Source: Citrobacter sp. JGM124 (GTDB lineage: Bacteria > Pseudomonadota > Gammaproteobacteria > Enterobacterales > Enterobacteriaceae). Taken from it: a stretch of 64,000 bases of DNA. The notes under the pieces are model-generated. The model was given only the letters and a program-made list of their open reading frames with translations, searched no databases and had not been told where the DNA came from. Location of the stretch: contig NZ_JAERJD010000003.1 of NCBI RefSeq assembly GCF_018257795.1, positions 124,001 to 188,000 of the forward strand, written 5' to 3'. The position numbers and the translations under genes are program-made. Each line of letters starts with the position of its first letter. Within the stretch, counting starts at the first letter, position 1. Shown here in pieces: positions 21,661-30,442 of the stretch.

Positions 21661-23409
21661 ATGCTTAACGATAAAGATCTTTCCACGTGGCAGACCTTCC
21701 GTCGGCTTTGGCCGATGATTATTCCATTCAAAACGGGTCTGATTGTGGCAGCTGTGGCGTTAGTGCTTAACGCGGCTAGTGATACTTTCATGCTTTCACT
21801 GCTAAAACCCCTGCTGGATGACGGCTTTGGTAAAACGGAGTCATCCGTTCTGAAGTGGATGCCGTTAGTGGTGATTGGGTTAATGGTTCTGCGCGGTATT
21901 ACGAGTTATGTTTCGTCATACTGCATTTCTTGGGTGTCTGGTAAAGTGGTGATGCATATGCGTCGTCGCCTGTTCAGCCACATGATGGGCATGCCGGTCT
22001 CTTTCTTTGACCAGCAATCAACGGGCACGTTGTTGTCCCGTATTACCTATGACTCTGAGCAGGTAGCCTCATCTTCTTCCGGCGCATTAGTGACGGTCGT
22101 ACGTGAAGGTGCATCAATTATTGGGTTGTTTATTTTGATGTTCTGGTACAGCTGGCAGTTGTCACTAATCTTAATTGTGCTGGCTCCCATTGTCTCTTTA
22201 GCGATTGGGTATGTTTCAAAACGCTTTCGTAATATCAGCAAAAATATGCAGAACACCATGGGGCATGTCACCACCAGTGCCGAACAGATGCTTAAAGGGC
22301 ATAAAGAGGTGCTGATTTTTGGTGGTCAGGAAGTGGAAACTGAACGTTTCAATACCGTCAGTAACCGTATGCGCCAGCAAGGCATGAAACTGGTTTCTGC
22401 GTCTTCTATTTCAGATCCAGTGATTCAGTTTATCGCCTCCCTGGCGCTGGCATTTGTTCTGTATGCTGCGAGCTTTCCTAGTGTGATGGATACGTTGACA
22501 GCCGGGACCATCACGGTGGTCTTTTCTTCAATGATTGCCTTAATGCGCCCATTGAAATCGCTGACGAACGTGAATGCGCAGTTCCAGCGTGGGATGGCTG
22601 CCTGCCAAACCTTATTCTCTATACTCGATTCAGAGAAGGAACAGGACAATGGGACACGTGTAATCGAACGCTCAACAGGAGATGTTGAATTTCGTCATGT
22701 TACCTTTACCTATGCAGGCAGAGACGTGCCCGCATTGCGTGATGTCAACCTGACTATTCCAGCTGGCAAAACGGTGGCACTGGTGGGACGCTCGGGCTCG
22801 GGTAAATCCACTATCGCTAGCCTGATAACCCGCTTCTATGATGCTCAGGAAGGGGAAATCCTGATTGATGGGCATGATATTCGGGAATATACCCTGAATT
22901 CATTGCGTAACCAGGTTGCTCTGGTGTCTCAGCATGTTTATCTGTTCAATGATACTATCGCTAACAATATTGCCTATGCGCGTACTGAACAGTACACCCG
23001 GGAAGATATTGAAAGAGCCGCACGCATGGCCCATGCCATGGATTTCATCAATAAGATGGAAAAAGGTCTTGATACCATGGTAGGCGAGAATGGTGTCATG
23101 CTGTCTGGTGGACAACGGCAGCGTATTGCTATTGCGCGCGCGCTATTACGCGACAGCCCGATCCTGGTTCTGGACGAAGCGACTTCAGCACTGGATACCG
23201 AGTCTGAGCGTGCTATTCAGGCAGCTTTGGACGAGTTGCAGAAAGATCGTACCTCACTAGTGATTGCTCACCGCCTGTCCACAATTGAAAAAGCAGATGA
23301 GATTGTGGTAGTGGAAGATGGCTGTATCGTTGAACGGGGTTCACATGAAGTCTTGCTGAGTCAGCCGGGAATCTACGCCCAGCTTCATAAAATGCAGTTT
23401 GGCGAATGA
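21661..23409 (+). CDS. msbA: Lipid A export ABC transporter MsbA
   Basis: MsbA is the homodimeric ABC exporter that flips core-lipid A across the inner membrane. The 582 residues equal E. coli MsbA. Six membrane segments in the first 330 residues are followed by the nucleotide-binding domain with Walker [10 protein letters not shown], the signature LSGGQRQR and Walker [13 protein letters not shown]. lpxK overlaps its stop by 4 bases (ATGA), so they are translationally coupled. Confidence 0.98.
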   Translation: MLNDKDLSTWQTFRRLWPMIIPFKTGLIVAAVALVLNAASDTFMLSLLKPLLDDGFGKTESSVLKWMPLVVIGLMVLRGITSYVSSYCISWVSGKVVMHMRRRLFSHMMGMPVSFFDQQSTGTLLSRITYDSEQVASSSSGALVTVVREGASIIGLFILMFWYSWQLSLILIVLAPIVSLAIGYVSKRFRNISKNMQNTMGHVTTSAEQMLKGHKEVLIFGGQEVETERFNTVSNRMRQQGMKLVSASSISDPVIQFIASLALAFVLYAASFPSVMDTLTAGTITVVFSSMIALMRPLKSLTNVNAQFQRGMAACQTLFSILDSEKEQDNGTRVIERSTGDVEFRHVTFTYAGRDVPALRDVNLTIPAGKTVALVGRSGSGKSTIASLITRFYDAQEGEILIDGHDIREYTLNSLRNQVALVSQHVYLFNDTIANNIAYARTEQYTREDIERAARMAHAMDFINKMEKGLDTMVGENGVMLSGGQRQRIAIARALLRDSPILVLDEATSALDTESERAIQAALDELQKDRTSLVIAHRLSTIEKADEIVVVEDGCIVERGSHEVLLSQPGIYAQLHKMQFGE

Positions 23410-24395
23410 TTGAGCGTATCTGGTCAGGGAAGTCGCTGCTGTATTTGCTGCTGCTTCCTTTTTCCTGGCTATATGGCCTGATCACTACTGCTATCCGCCT
23501 GTCTTACCGTCTTGGCCTGCGCAAAGCCTGGCGCGCACCGATTCCCGTGGTCGTAGTGGGTAATCTTACCGCTGGAGGTAATGGTAAGACGCCAGTCGTT
23601 ATCTGGCTGGTGGAACAATTACAACAAAGAGGGATTAAGGTCGGGGTTGTTTCTCGTGGCTATGGTGGAAAGGCTGATTCTTATCCTGTCGTGCTGACAA
23701 CGGACACGTCACCTGCCGAGGCAGGGGATGAACCCGTACTGATTTACCAGCGAACCAGTGCCCGGGTTGCGGTGGCCCCCAGGCGTAGTGATGCGGTTAA
23801 AGCTCTGTTGGCCTCAGAACCTCCCCAAATCATCATTACTGATGACGGACTACAGCATTATGCCCTTGCCCGGGATAAAGAAATTGTGGTGATTGACGGT
23901 ATCCGACGTTTCGGTAATGGCTGGTGGTTACCCGCAGGCCCCATGCGTGAACGGGCATCGCGACTCAAAAGTGTGGATGCCATCATCGTGAATGGGGGAG
24001 TGGCTGAGGAAGGGGAGATTGCAATGCAGTTGTCCCCAGGCGAGGCTATTCATCTGTACAGCGGCAGACGTAAGCCTCTGAAGCAATTTTCCCGCGTTGT
24101 TGCTATGGCTGGTATCGGCCACCCTCCACGCTTTTTCAATACCCTTGCTGAGGCGGGTGTCACTCTGGCTGGCAGTATTCCTCTGGCCGATCACCAGGCG
24201 CTCAGCGAGGCAGAAATAACCGCCCTGGTGCAGCCGGGCCAGACTTTACTCATGACGGAAAAAGATGCGGTAAAATATCGTCTCTATGCACAACCCACAT
24301 CAGACTGGTGGTATTTACCCGTTGATGCCCACCTCAGTTCTGCCGAGGGGCTCGCATTGATTAATCATCTGGTTAAGCTGGCCGAAGAGCGGTGA
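23406..24395 (+). CDS. lpxK: Tetraacyldisaccharide 4'-kinase LpxK
   Basis: LpxK phosphorylates the lipid A disaccharide at the 4' position on the cytoplasmic face of the inner membrane. The protein is 329 residues (E. coli 328). An N-terminal membrane anchor precedes the P-loop-like phrase [11 protein letters not shown]; the conserved DDGLQHY segment is intact. The start overlaps the msbA stop, keeping lipid A synthesis and export together. Confidence 0.97.
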   Translation: MIERIWSGKSLLYLLLLPFSWLYGLITTAIRLSYRLGLRKAWRAPIPVVVVGNLTAGGNGKTPVVIWLVEQLQQRGIKVGVVSRGYGGKADSYPVVLTTDTSPAEAGDEPVLIYQRTSARVAVAPRRSDAVKALLASEPPQIIITDDGLQHYALARDKEIVVIDGIRRFGNGWWLPAGPMRERASRLKSVDAIIVNGGVAEEGEIAMQLSPGEAIHLYSGRRKPLKQFSRVVAMAGIGHPPRFFNTLAEAGVTLAGSIPLADHQALSEAEITALVQPGQTLLMTEKDAVKYRLYAQPTSDWWYLPVDAHLSSAEGLALINHLVKLAEER

Positions 24396-24411
24396 GCATA
24401 AGCGATCCTGT

Positions 24412-25659
24412 ATGACGATTCCTGTTCTTTCGCTTCAGGCTGGGCGTAATCTGCATTTAGCTGCCCAAGGCCTGTTGCACAGGCCCAGTACAGGAAAAGG
24501 GCCTGGGGCTATTCTCGATGCCATCTCGCGCATGTCGGTATTGCAAATTGACACGATTAATATTGTTGCTCGTAGCCCTTATTTGGTGCTTTTCAGTCGC
24601 CTGGGTTGTTACCAACAGAAATATCTCGATCAGGCATTGGCCCGGGGGGAACTGATTGAGTACTGGGCCCATGAAGCCTGTTTTTTACCAAGACAAGATT
24701 TTAAACTGATACGTCATCGCATGCTGAACCCTGAAAATATGGGCTGGAAATACCAGCCAGAGTGGATGAGGCAACATGCTACAGAAATAGACCTGCTACT
24801 GAAGCATATTGAGCAACATGGCCCAGTACGGTCAGCTGAACTTGGATCCCGACGTCACGGTGGCAATGGCTGGTGGGCATGGAAGCCTGAAAAAAAACAC
24901 CTCGAAGGCCTGTTTACGGCGGGTAAAATCATGGTGGTAGAGCGGCGTAATTTCCAGCGAGTGTATGATATTACTCAGCGGGTGATACCAGAATGGGATG
25001 ATGCCCGGCACGGCCTTAGCCAGGAGCAGGCAGAACAACACATGCTGGATAACAGTGCCCGTAGCCTGGGTATTTTTCGTGCTGAGTGGCTGGCAGACTA
25101 TTATCGATTAAAAAATATTCATTTAAACGCCTGGCTAACAACGCAGATAGATGCGGGAAAATTGCGTCAGGTAGATGTCGAGTCTCTGGGAACGATGCTG
25201 GTTCATCATAGTAGCTACACTATGCTGGAAAAAGCATTGCTGGATCAACTGAGAGCAACACACAGTACCCTGCTATCGCCGTTTGATCCTGTAGTCTGGG
25301 ACAGACGCAGAGCTGAACAGCTGTTTAACTTCTCATACCGACTGGAGTGTTATACGCCGGCGGAAAAGCGTCGATATGGTTATTTTGTTTTACCCCTGCT
25401 GCATAAAGGGCAACTGGTTGGCAGGGTTGATGCCAGGATGCATCGCAAACAGGGTGTATTGGAGGTTATTAATCTTTATCCTGAAGTCGGTTTAAAGCTG
25501 ACGAATGGGTTACTGAACGGATTAAAACTGGCGTTGACAGAGTTTGCACAATGGCAGTCTGCTTCACAAATCCGTTTAAGCAGTGTACCGGAAAGTTTTC
25601 GCAGGGTCTGGGGGGCTGGCTGGGCAATTGCTCTGCATCTTGATACCCGTCATACTTAA
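24412..25659 (+). CDS. ycaQ: Interstrand crosslink DNA glycosylase YcaQ (AlkX family)
   Basis: YcaQ of E. coli is an HTH_42-superfamily glycosylase that unhooks alkylation interstrand crosslinks. This 415-residue protein covers the family length (about 410). The catalytic QxD motif of the family is visible as QID at residues 45-47. The tandem winged-helix body and the C-terminal beta-barrel region with SPFDPVVWDRRR are present. It starts 16 bases after lpxK and may be read from the msbA-lpxK message. Confidence 0.9.
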   Translation: MTIPVLSLQAGRNLHLAAQGLLHRPSTGKGPGAILDAISRMSVLQIDTINIVARSPYLVLFSRLGCYQQKYLDQALARGELIEYWAHEACFLPRQDFKLIRHRMLNPENMGWKYQPEWMRQHATEIDLLLKHIEQHGPVRSAELGSRRHGGNGWWAWKPEKKHLEGLFTAGKIMVVERRNFQRVYDITQRVIPEWDDARHGLSQEQAEQHMLDNSARSLGIFRAEWLADYYRLKNIHLNAWLTTQIDAGKLRQVDVESLGTMLVHHSSYTMLEKALLDQLRATHSTLLSPFDPVVWDRRRAEQLFNFSYRLECYTPAEKRRYGYFVLPLLHKGQLVGRVDARMHRKQGVLEVINLYPEVGLKLTNGLLNGLKLALTEFAQWQSASQIRLSSVPESFRRVWGAGWAIALHLDTRHT

Positions 25660-25764
25660 CCTGATCTGCTGCTACCCATACAGGATGCCGGAAGGCGAAT
25701 TGAAGTCATTAGACTGTAACTTATTATATCTATGGGTGTTGTGAAAATACCCTCTGGAGTCATT

Positions 25765-25947
25765 ATGGAAAGTCGTTTACTTGAAATTATTGCCTGTCCT
25801 GTGTGCAACGGGAAACTTTATTTTAGTCATGACAAACAAGAACTCATTTGTAAGCCTGATGGGCTTGCTTTTCCTGTTCGTGACGGTATTCCTGTATTGC
25901 TTGAGAACGAAGCCCGGACGCTCACTTCTGACGAGATTCATCCATGA
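25765..25947 (+). CDS. ycaR: Trm112-like protein YcaR
   Basis: YcaR is a 60-residue Trm112/UPF0434-family protein of unknown function. The beta-rich fold carries the phrase [11 protein letters not shown] with the family's paired cysteines and the [10 protein letters not shown] segment. I start at the ATG at 25765 (MESRLLEI), preceded by TGGAG; an in-frame ATG 11 codons earlier extends past the family N-terminus. Its stop overlaps the kdsB start (ATGA), so the two are coupled. Confidence 0.93.
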   Translation: MESRLLEIIACPVCNGKLYFSHDKQELICKPDGLAFPVRDGIPVLLENEARTLTSDEIHP

Positions 25948-26696
25948 GTTTTGTTGCCATTATCCCAGCGCGTTTTGCATCTACACGTTTACCGGGCAAG
26001 CCTTTGAAAGATATCAACGGCAAACCGATGATTGTTCATGTACTGGAACGTGCACGAGAGTCAGGCGCAGACAGAATTATTGTCGCTACTGATCATGTTG
26101 ATGTTGCGCGTGCTGTTGAAGCGGCAGGAGGAGAAGTCTGCCTGACGAGCCCGGATCATCAGTCCGGCACAGAACGTCTGGCAGAAGTTATCGAAAAGTG
26201 CGGCTTTAGCGATGAGACCATCATTGTCAACGTTCAGGGGGATGAGCCGATGATCCCGCCGGTTATTATCCGACAGGTTGCTGACAACGTTGCTGCCAGC
26301 GAAGCGGGTATGGCGACCCTGGCGGTCCCCGTTACTTCTGCAGAAGAAGCTTTCAATCCTAATGCGGTTAAAGTGGTGATGGATGCGAAGGGCTATGCAC
26401 TTTACTTCTCTCGGGCAACTATTCCATGGGATCGTGAACGTTTCACTCATAGCCATGAGGAAATTGGTGCACATTTTTTACGTCACATAGGGATCTACGG
26501 TTATCGTGCGGGTTTTATTCGCCGTTATGTTGATTGGTCCGTTAGCCCATTAGAACAGATAGAGATGCTGGAACAGCTGCGCGTGCTTTGGCACGGTGAA
26601 AAAATTCATGTTGCTGTTGCCAAAGCTATTCCGGGCGTTGGTGTTGACACGCCGGAAGATTTAGAACGAGTACGTTTGGGAATGCGTCAGCAATAG
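25944..26696 (+). CDS. kdsB: CMP-KDO synthetase KdsB
   Basis: KdsB activates KDO with CTP for lipopolysaccharide inner-core synthesis. The protein is 250 residues (E. coli 248). It opens with the nucleotide-binding signature [16 protein letters not shown], followed by NVQGDEP and the C-terminal PEDLERVR. It overlaps ycaR by 4 bases. It is the last backbone gene before the accessory region. Confidence 0.97.
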   Translation: MSFVAIIPARFASTRLPGKPLKDINGKPMIVHVLERARESGADRIIVATDHVDVARAVEAAGGEVCLTSPDHQSGTERLAEVIEKCGFSDETIIVNVQGDEPMIPPVIIRQVADNVAASEAGMATLAVPVTSAEEAFNPNAVKVVMDAKGYALYFSRATIPWDRERFTHSHEEIGAHFLRHIGIYGYRAGFIRRYVDWSVSPLEQIEMLEQLRVLWHGEKIHVAVAKAIPGVGVDTPEDLERVRLGMRQQ

Positions 26697-26768
26697 TTCG
26701 GACGACAGGACGGTAGACACGCAGATAATTCCCCGGAGGGTGAATGCGCCCACGTCCGAATGATCACG

Positions 26769-26799
26769 AGATAATCGCATCCACAGATGCGATTATCTT
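26769..26799 (+). terminator. Terminator-like hairpin downstream of kdsB
   Basis: A perfect 12-bp stem GATAATCGCATC/GATGCGATTATC with loop CACA. The T tail is short (TTGCTC), so its strength is uncertain. Confidence 0.6.
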
Positions 26800-26894
26800 G
26801 CTCCACACACGGGTAAAAATATTATTATGGGAACCAAAAAGTGCGCGACAATAATACAATGTCAGCTATTTAAAGTATCCCCGGGCGGTTTTAG

Positions 26895-27650
26895 TCATGA
26901 CTGAACACCATGTTTTATCACTTTGTAATATTTTCTAGAGTACAAACGCCATAGTACGCTGCGAATTTTTACACTCAGTGGCCGTGCCTTTTTTATTTTT
27001 TGCCACATCAATTCAGACTGTTGGATCTCCGCCTCAGAACTATATCGACCTGCGATAGTGGTTGTTTGTGCATGTTCGCTAAGTGTACAAGCAGGGGGTA
27101 CTAAACAGTTAATATCAGCCACATTAAAATCACGTATTAACTGCCAGCGATCTGCCAATAACCATACAGGATAAAGTAGCTTCAACATGCTGGCAGCGGC
27201 ATCCCGGGTAATAATATAGCTACATGTCAGGTCAGCTTCAGCGGCGGGGTGAACACGGTGACCGGGTAGAGTACGTACAACTTTACTGAGGTATTGCTTG
27301 GCTTGATTTAATAGAATAATTTCTTTTTTACCGATTAACTCAGTGATCTTATGCAATATAAGCGGCAGACTTTCATTCATAGTAATATCATCCTCAACAA
27401 TAAGAGCATGAGGTATGTTATTCTCAACTATTTTTCTATAAATAGAAATATGACTTAATGCACAACCAAGCTCACCGGGTGTCGTTATTTCAGATAAATC
27501 CCGGGTATGCATAGAAACTTCTTCAGGCGTTAACTTTCGACCTGCAATAGCATTAAAAACCTCCGCGTCCAGAGATAATGCTTTACACTGTGCAAGCATG
27601 TGTTCCTTTCTCTCAATCGACTCGGGTAGATTGATAATAAAAACTTTCAT
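26895..27650 (-). CDS. Glycosyltransferase family 25 (LPS/LOS sugar transferase)
   Basis: This 251-residue protein has the GT25 layout: an N-terminal VFIINLPESIERK strand and loop, the phrase GELGCALSHISIYRKIV, and an acidic VEDD motif at residues 85-88 that would bind the sugar nucleotide. Family members add sugars, often galactose, to lipooligosaccharide cores; some modify other acceptors. The specific reaction cannot be read from sequence. E. coli K-12 has no gene like this after kdsB. It is monocistronic and faces kdsB, at the left edge of the accessory segment. The start ATG at 27650 has no strong ribosome binding site. Confidence 0.85.
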   Translation of the reverse strand: MKVFIINLPESIERKEHMLAQCKALSLDAEVFNAIAGRKLTPEEVSMHTRDLSEITTPGELGCALSHISIYRKIVENNIPHALIVEDDITMNESLPLILHKITELIGKKEIILLNQAKQYLSKVVRTLPGHRVHPAAEADLTCSYIITRDAAASMLKLLYPVWLLADRWQLIRDFNVADINCLVPPACTLSEHAQTTTIAGRYSSEAEIQQSELMWQKIKKARPLSVKIRSVLWRLYSRKYYKVIKHGVQS

Positions 27651-27938
27651 TAAAATGTTTCACCCTAATGACAACCGGTAACATATAAAGTTTTAATACG
27701 CGTCACTGACAAATTGATTCTCAATAACTGGTTTTTTATGGTAACAAGATTTTTAATACACGTCTTGCTGAATTTATAGCAAGTCGTTTTCTATCATTGT
27801 GTCTAATCAAATTTTTGTACTTAATGCCGCTCACCAATAGAATAAAATATTACGAATTTCAGTTTTGTCAATGCGTATGTAAATCAAATCAATTAACGAC
27901 AAAGATGAATTCGTCAATACACATACTTATTAAGTGGT

Positions 27939-28401
27939 TTATAGGTGTGCGATTTTAACTAATGAATACAGCATTTCTGGCATAAGAGGAATCGCAAGAT
28001 CATTTTCTACAAGAAAATATCATCCTGGAAGGATGCATCCAGCGTTTTCAAACATGGAGTTTCACTGAGCCTGCCCAAATCAGCCATTCGGCCCCTGAGT
28101 CTTTTCGATAGCCAAACATCATATTATCCCAGTAAGAAGGTTTGAATAGATTGTTATAAGCAGCAATACATACCACACATGTCTCCAGATGACCAACTCT
28201 GCCACTCTGCGCCTCCCAGATGAGTATCCTGATGCTGCCACTGCCGTTACTTTTACGCTTACTTTATTAAAAGGCGGATCATGATTATCTCGTTTCAGGT
28301 GCAGGGGCTGATTCTGTCATCTAAAAGTAACCACCGGTAGCCGAAAAGCTGGAAAGATCAGGAGTTATCCCGAACTCGGTGGATGATACTGATACATCCA
28401 T
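27939..28401 (-). pseudogene. Possible decayed protein gene
   Basis: Minus-strand reading gives three protein-like pieces broken by stops and frame changes. A 26-codon piece begins at an ATG at 28401. A second, of about 70 codons, ends at the stop 28050-28048 and contains FKPSYWDNMMFGYRKDSG. A third ends at the stop 27941-27939 with FLVENDLAIPLMPEM. The pieces are more protein-like than the flanking DNA. I do not recognise the family; the size would suit a small immunity- or effector-type protein, but that is a guess. Confidence 0.3.
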
Positions 28402-28796
28402 CAACGACCGGAGCCTGCTCTTTCTGGTAATTTCCTTAAACGATACAGTTTGAAAAAATGCAAATATCGAAAACTAAGGTTTTTTATTCTGCTGTTTGCT
28501 TGTAGTTATTTGTATTTTAGAGTTAAAAACTTTATTTTTAGTACATTTCAATACAATTAACCATAATTTTTTTATGGGGATAAAGTAGTGACCACTGAAG
28601 TGAAGGCGTGTCGGATAAAGTGAAGTGTAGGGAAGGGAACATAATCGGTAATAATCAACAGCAATAAGATGTATTAGATAAATGAACACTAATAATAGAA
28701 AAAAAGTTAACAGGATACATAATCTAAACCAATCATGATTTAAGTGAATAAAGAACAGGGAAACCTTGATGTTGGGATCATTAATTTAAATAGTCT

Positions 28797-28923
28797 ATTC
28801 AGTTATTCTGAATGACAGCGCCTGCTTGGGATTGATTTTTCTCAACACCATTATCAGAATTTTTTCGGGTTTTTAAAAGTTATTAATGTGCGATTTATTG
28901 ATTTATGTATCTATTCTGAATGA
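28797..28923. repeat. Inverted and direct repeats upstream of the fimbrial operon
   Basis: ATTCAG/CTGAAT form a 6-bp inverted repeat with a 5-base spacer at 28797-28813. The 12-mer TATTCTGAATGA occurs at 28804-28815 and again, exactly, at 28912-28923, 108 bases on. They lie 205-330 bases before the major pilin ATG and could be regulator sites. Confidence 0.4.
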
Positions 28924-29127
28924 TTCATATTTTAGTGAAGGTTGTCTCTTGTGGGTAATTTTCCGGCTCGTGATTATTTTATTATAGAGCGAGGTGAGCT
29001 TCACCATGAATATTTGATCGTTAGTTTCATCATGACATGTGGTAATTTTTTGATGTTTTCTCTTTAATTATCACATGTGCTGGAACTACCGTCGTTATTT
29101 TCTATCATTAATAAAAAGGACATAAAA

Positions 29128-29676
29128 ATGAATATTAATAAAAAAATTACACTGCTGTCTGTTATCGTTGCAGCTATCTTCAGTGGCGCAGCAATGGCTG
29201 AAACCACATCAACAACGGTCAATGGTGGTAAGGTCACATTTAATGGTGAAGTTTCATCAGGAGCTTGTGCTGTATCCGGTTCTGACACTGACAAAATTGT
29301 TACTCTTGACACTGTTAAAGCATCAATTTTTAAAGCGGCAGACCAATTGGCCAATGCCAAGAAGCCATTCACGATTAGCCTGCTGGATTGTTCAACAGAT
29401 GCCATTAAGACTGTGCAAATCACATTCAGCGGACAAACTGTTACGGGTAAACCTGGTGTTCTTGCGAATACCGCAGGTGCGGGTTCTGCGTCAAATGTTG
29501 GCTTACAACTGTTCAACCCAGATGGCAGTGAGTTAAATATTGGTACATTAAGCTCCAGTGTTAACTTGGTTGATACAACAACTATTCCTCTGTCTGTGGA
29601 TTATAAATCAACGGGTGCTGCAGTGACTGCTGGTAAAGTTCAGTCCGCTGCAAACTTCACCCTGACATATAATTAA
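29128..29676 (+). CDS. Major fimbrial subunit (type 1 pilin family)
   Basis: This 182-residue pilin has a 24-residue Sec signal peptide ending in AMA. The mature domain is of the FimA type: a pair of cysteines (GACAVSG and LLDCST) for the conserved disulfide, alternating hydrophobic residues in the N-terminal donor strand, and the pilin C-terminus LTYN with the penultimate tyrosine. The start at 29128 has AAGGA upstream; an ATG 17 codons earlier is rejected. It is the first gene of a seven-gene chaperone/usher operon, and its better codon use fits a major subunit. A hairpin separates it from the chaperone gene. Confidence 0.9.
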   Translation: MNINKKITLLSVIVAAIFSGAAMAETTSTTVNGGKVTFNGEVSSGACAVSGSDTDKIVTLDTVKASIFKAADQLANAKKPFTISLLDCSTDAIKTVQITFSGQTVTGKPGVLANTAGAGSASNVGLQLFNPDGSELNIGTLSSSVNLVDTTTIPLSVDYKSTGAAVTAGKVQSAANFTLTYN

Positions 29677-29695
29677 TTATTTCATTCTAATCCTG

Positions 29696-29727
29696 GAAGT
29701 AATTGGTAGTAGATGGCCAATTACTTC
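29696..29727 (+). other. Intercistronic hairpin after the major pilin gene
   Basis: A perfect 11-bp stem GAAGTAATTGG/CCAATTACTTC with a 10-base loop and no T run. It fills the 63-base gap before the chaperone gene. Such hairpins after major pilin genes (as after papA) limit downstream transcription or stabilise the pilin message, giving subunit excess. Confidence 0.65.
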
Positions 29728-29739
29728 TATTGAGGTCCT

Positions 29740-30426
29740 ATGTTAAAAAAAATAGCTTTAATTATCTTTGTTTCTTTATGTAGCCATGCTGCATATGCAG
29801 GAGGGGTATCGGTAGGTGCAACACGCTTGATTTATCCAATTGATAAAAATCAGGTTACATTAAAAATATATAATAGCGACAAAACTAGTAATTATCTTGT
29901 TCAGTCATGGGTTACTGATGAAAATAATAATAAAGTAACAGATTTTATTGTTACGCCACCACTCTTTATTATTAATGCTGATTCGGATAGTTTACTTAAC
30001 ATAGTTTATACTGGCGATAAAAATAAATTACCAAAAAATAGAGAGAAAATATATTTCCTTAATACTAAAGTTATTCCATCTTTGACAGAAGAAGAACAAA
30101 AAATGGATAATGCACTTTTGATCTCTACAACAACAAGAATAAAATTATTTACAAGGCCTGTTAATCTTAACGAGGACTCTTTTGACTCCTATAAAAATTT
30201 AACGTGTAGTTATGAAAGTAGTAAGTTGAAAGTTTATAATCCAACACCATTTTACATGAATATGTCATCCTTAAGAGTGAAGGGTAAGGAAATATCAAAA
30301 GCAGAAACTATTGCACCTGGAAGCAGTGTGTTATTGAACACAGATGACAAAAGTAGAAATTTAATTTTTAATTTCATTAATGATTATGGTGTTCAGGCAA
30401 AAGATAAAAAGTGTAACTTTAATTAA
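29740..30426 (+). CDS. Periplasmic fimbrial chaperone (PapD family), first copy
   Basis: This 228-residue chaperone has a 20-residue signal peptide ending in AYA. The two Ig-like domains carry the conserved subunit-anchoring arginine in GATRLIYP and the lysine in TTRIKLFTRP, which bind the pilin C-terminus. The F1-G1 donor strand region lies around residues 100-112 and has several hydrophobic positions. It would shuttle pilins to the usher encoded 16 bases downstream. Confidence 0.92.
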   Translation: MLKKIALIIFVSLCSHAAYAGGVSVGATRLIYPIDKNQVTLKIYNSDKTSNYLVQSWVTDENNNKVTDFIVTPPLFIINADSDSLLNIVYTGDKNKLPKNREKIYFLNTKVIPSLTEEEQKMDNALLISTTTRIKLFTRPVNLNEDSFDSYKNLTCSYESSKLKVYNPTPFYMNMSSLRVKGKEISKAETIAPGSSVLLNTDDKSRNLIFNFINDYGVQAKDKKCNFN

Positions 30427-30442
30427 TACCGGAAGTTAATAA

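Larger units (their letters stand above)
27651..29127. other. AT-rich gap between glycosyltransferase and fimbrial operon
   Basis: This 1.48 kb stretch has no intact gene that I trust. The middle (about 27939-28401) reads like a broken minus-strand gene and is described separately. The right part carries a short inverted repeat and a 12-bp direct repeat (28797-28923) and, presumably, the fimbrial promoter. A 71-codon minus-strand frame at 28474-28689 is rich in Tyr, Lys and Leu, has no recognisable homology and is probably noise. Confidence 0.5.

Noticed and set aside
28474-28689. 71-codon minus-strand frame in the fimbrial upstream gap
   Set aside because: No recognisable motif, no ribosome binding site and AT-rich chance composition.
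27651-29127. Invertible fimbrial switch of the fimS type
   Set aside because: No recombinase gene and no pair of inverted repeats of suitable length flank a promoter-sized segment; the repeated 12-mer is in direct orientation.
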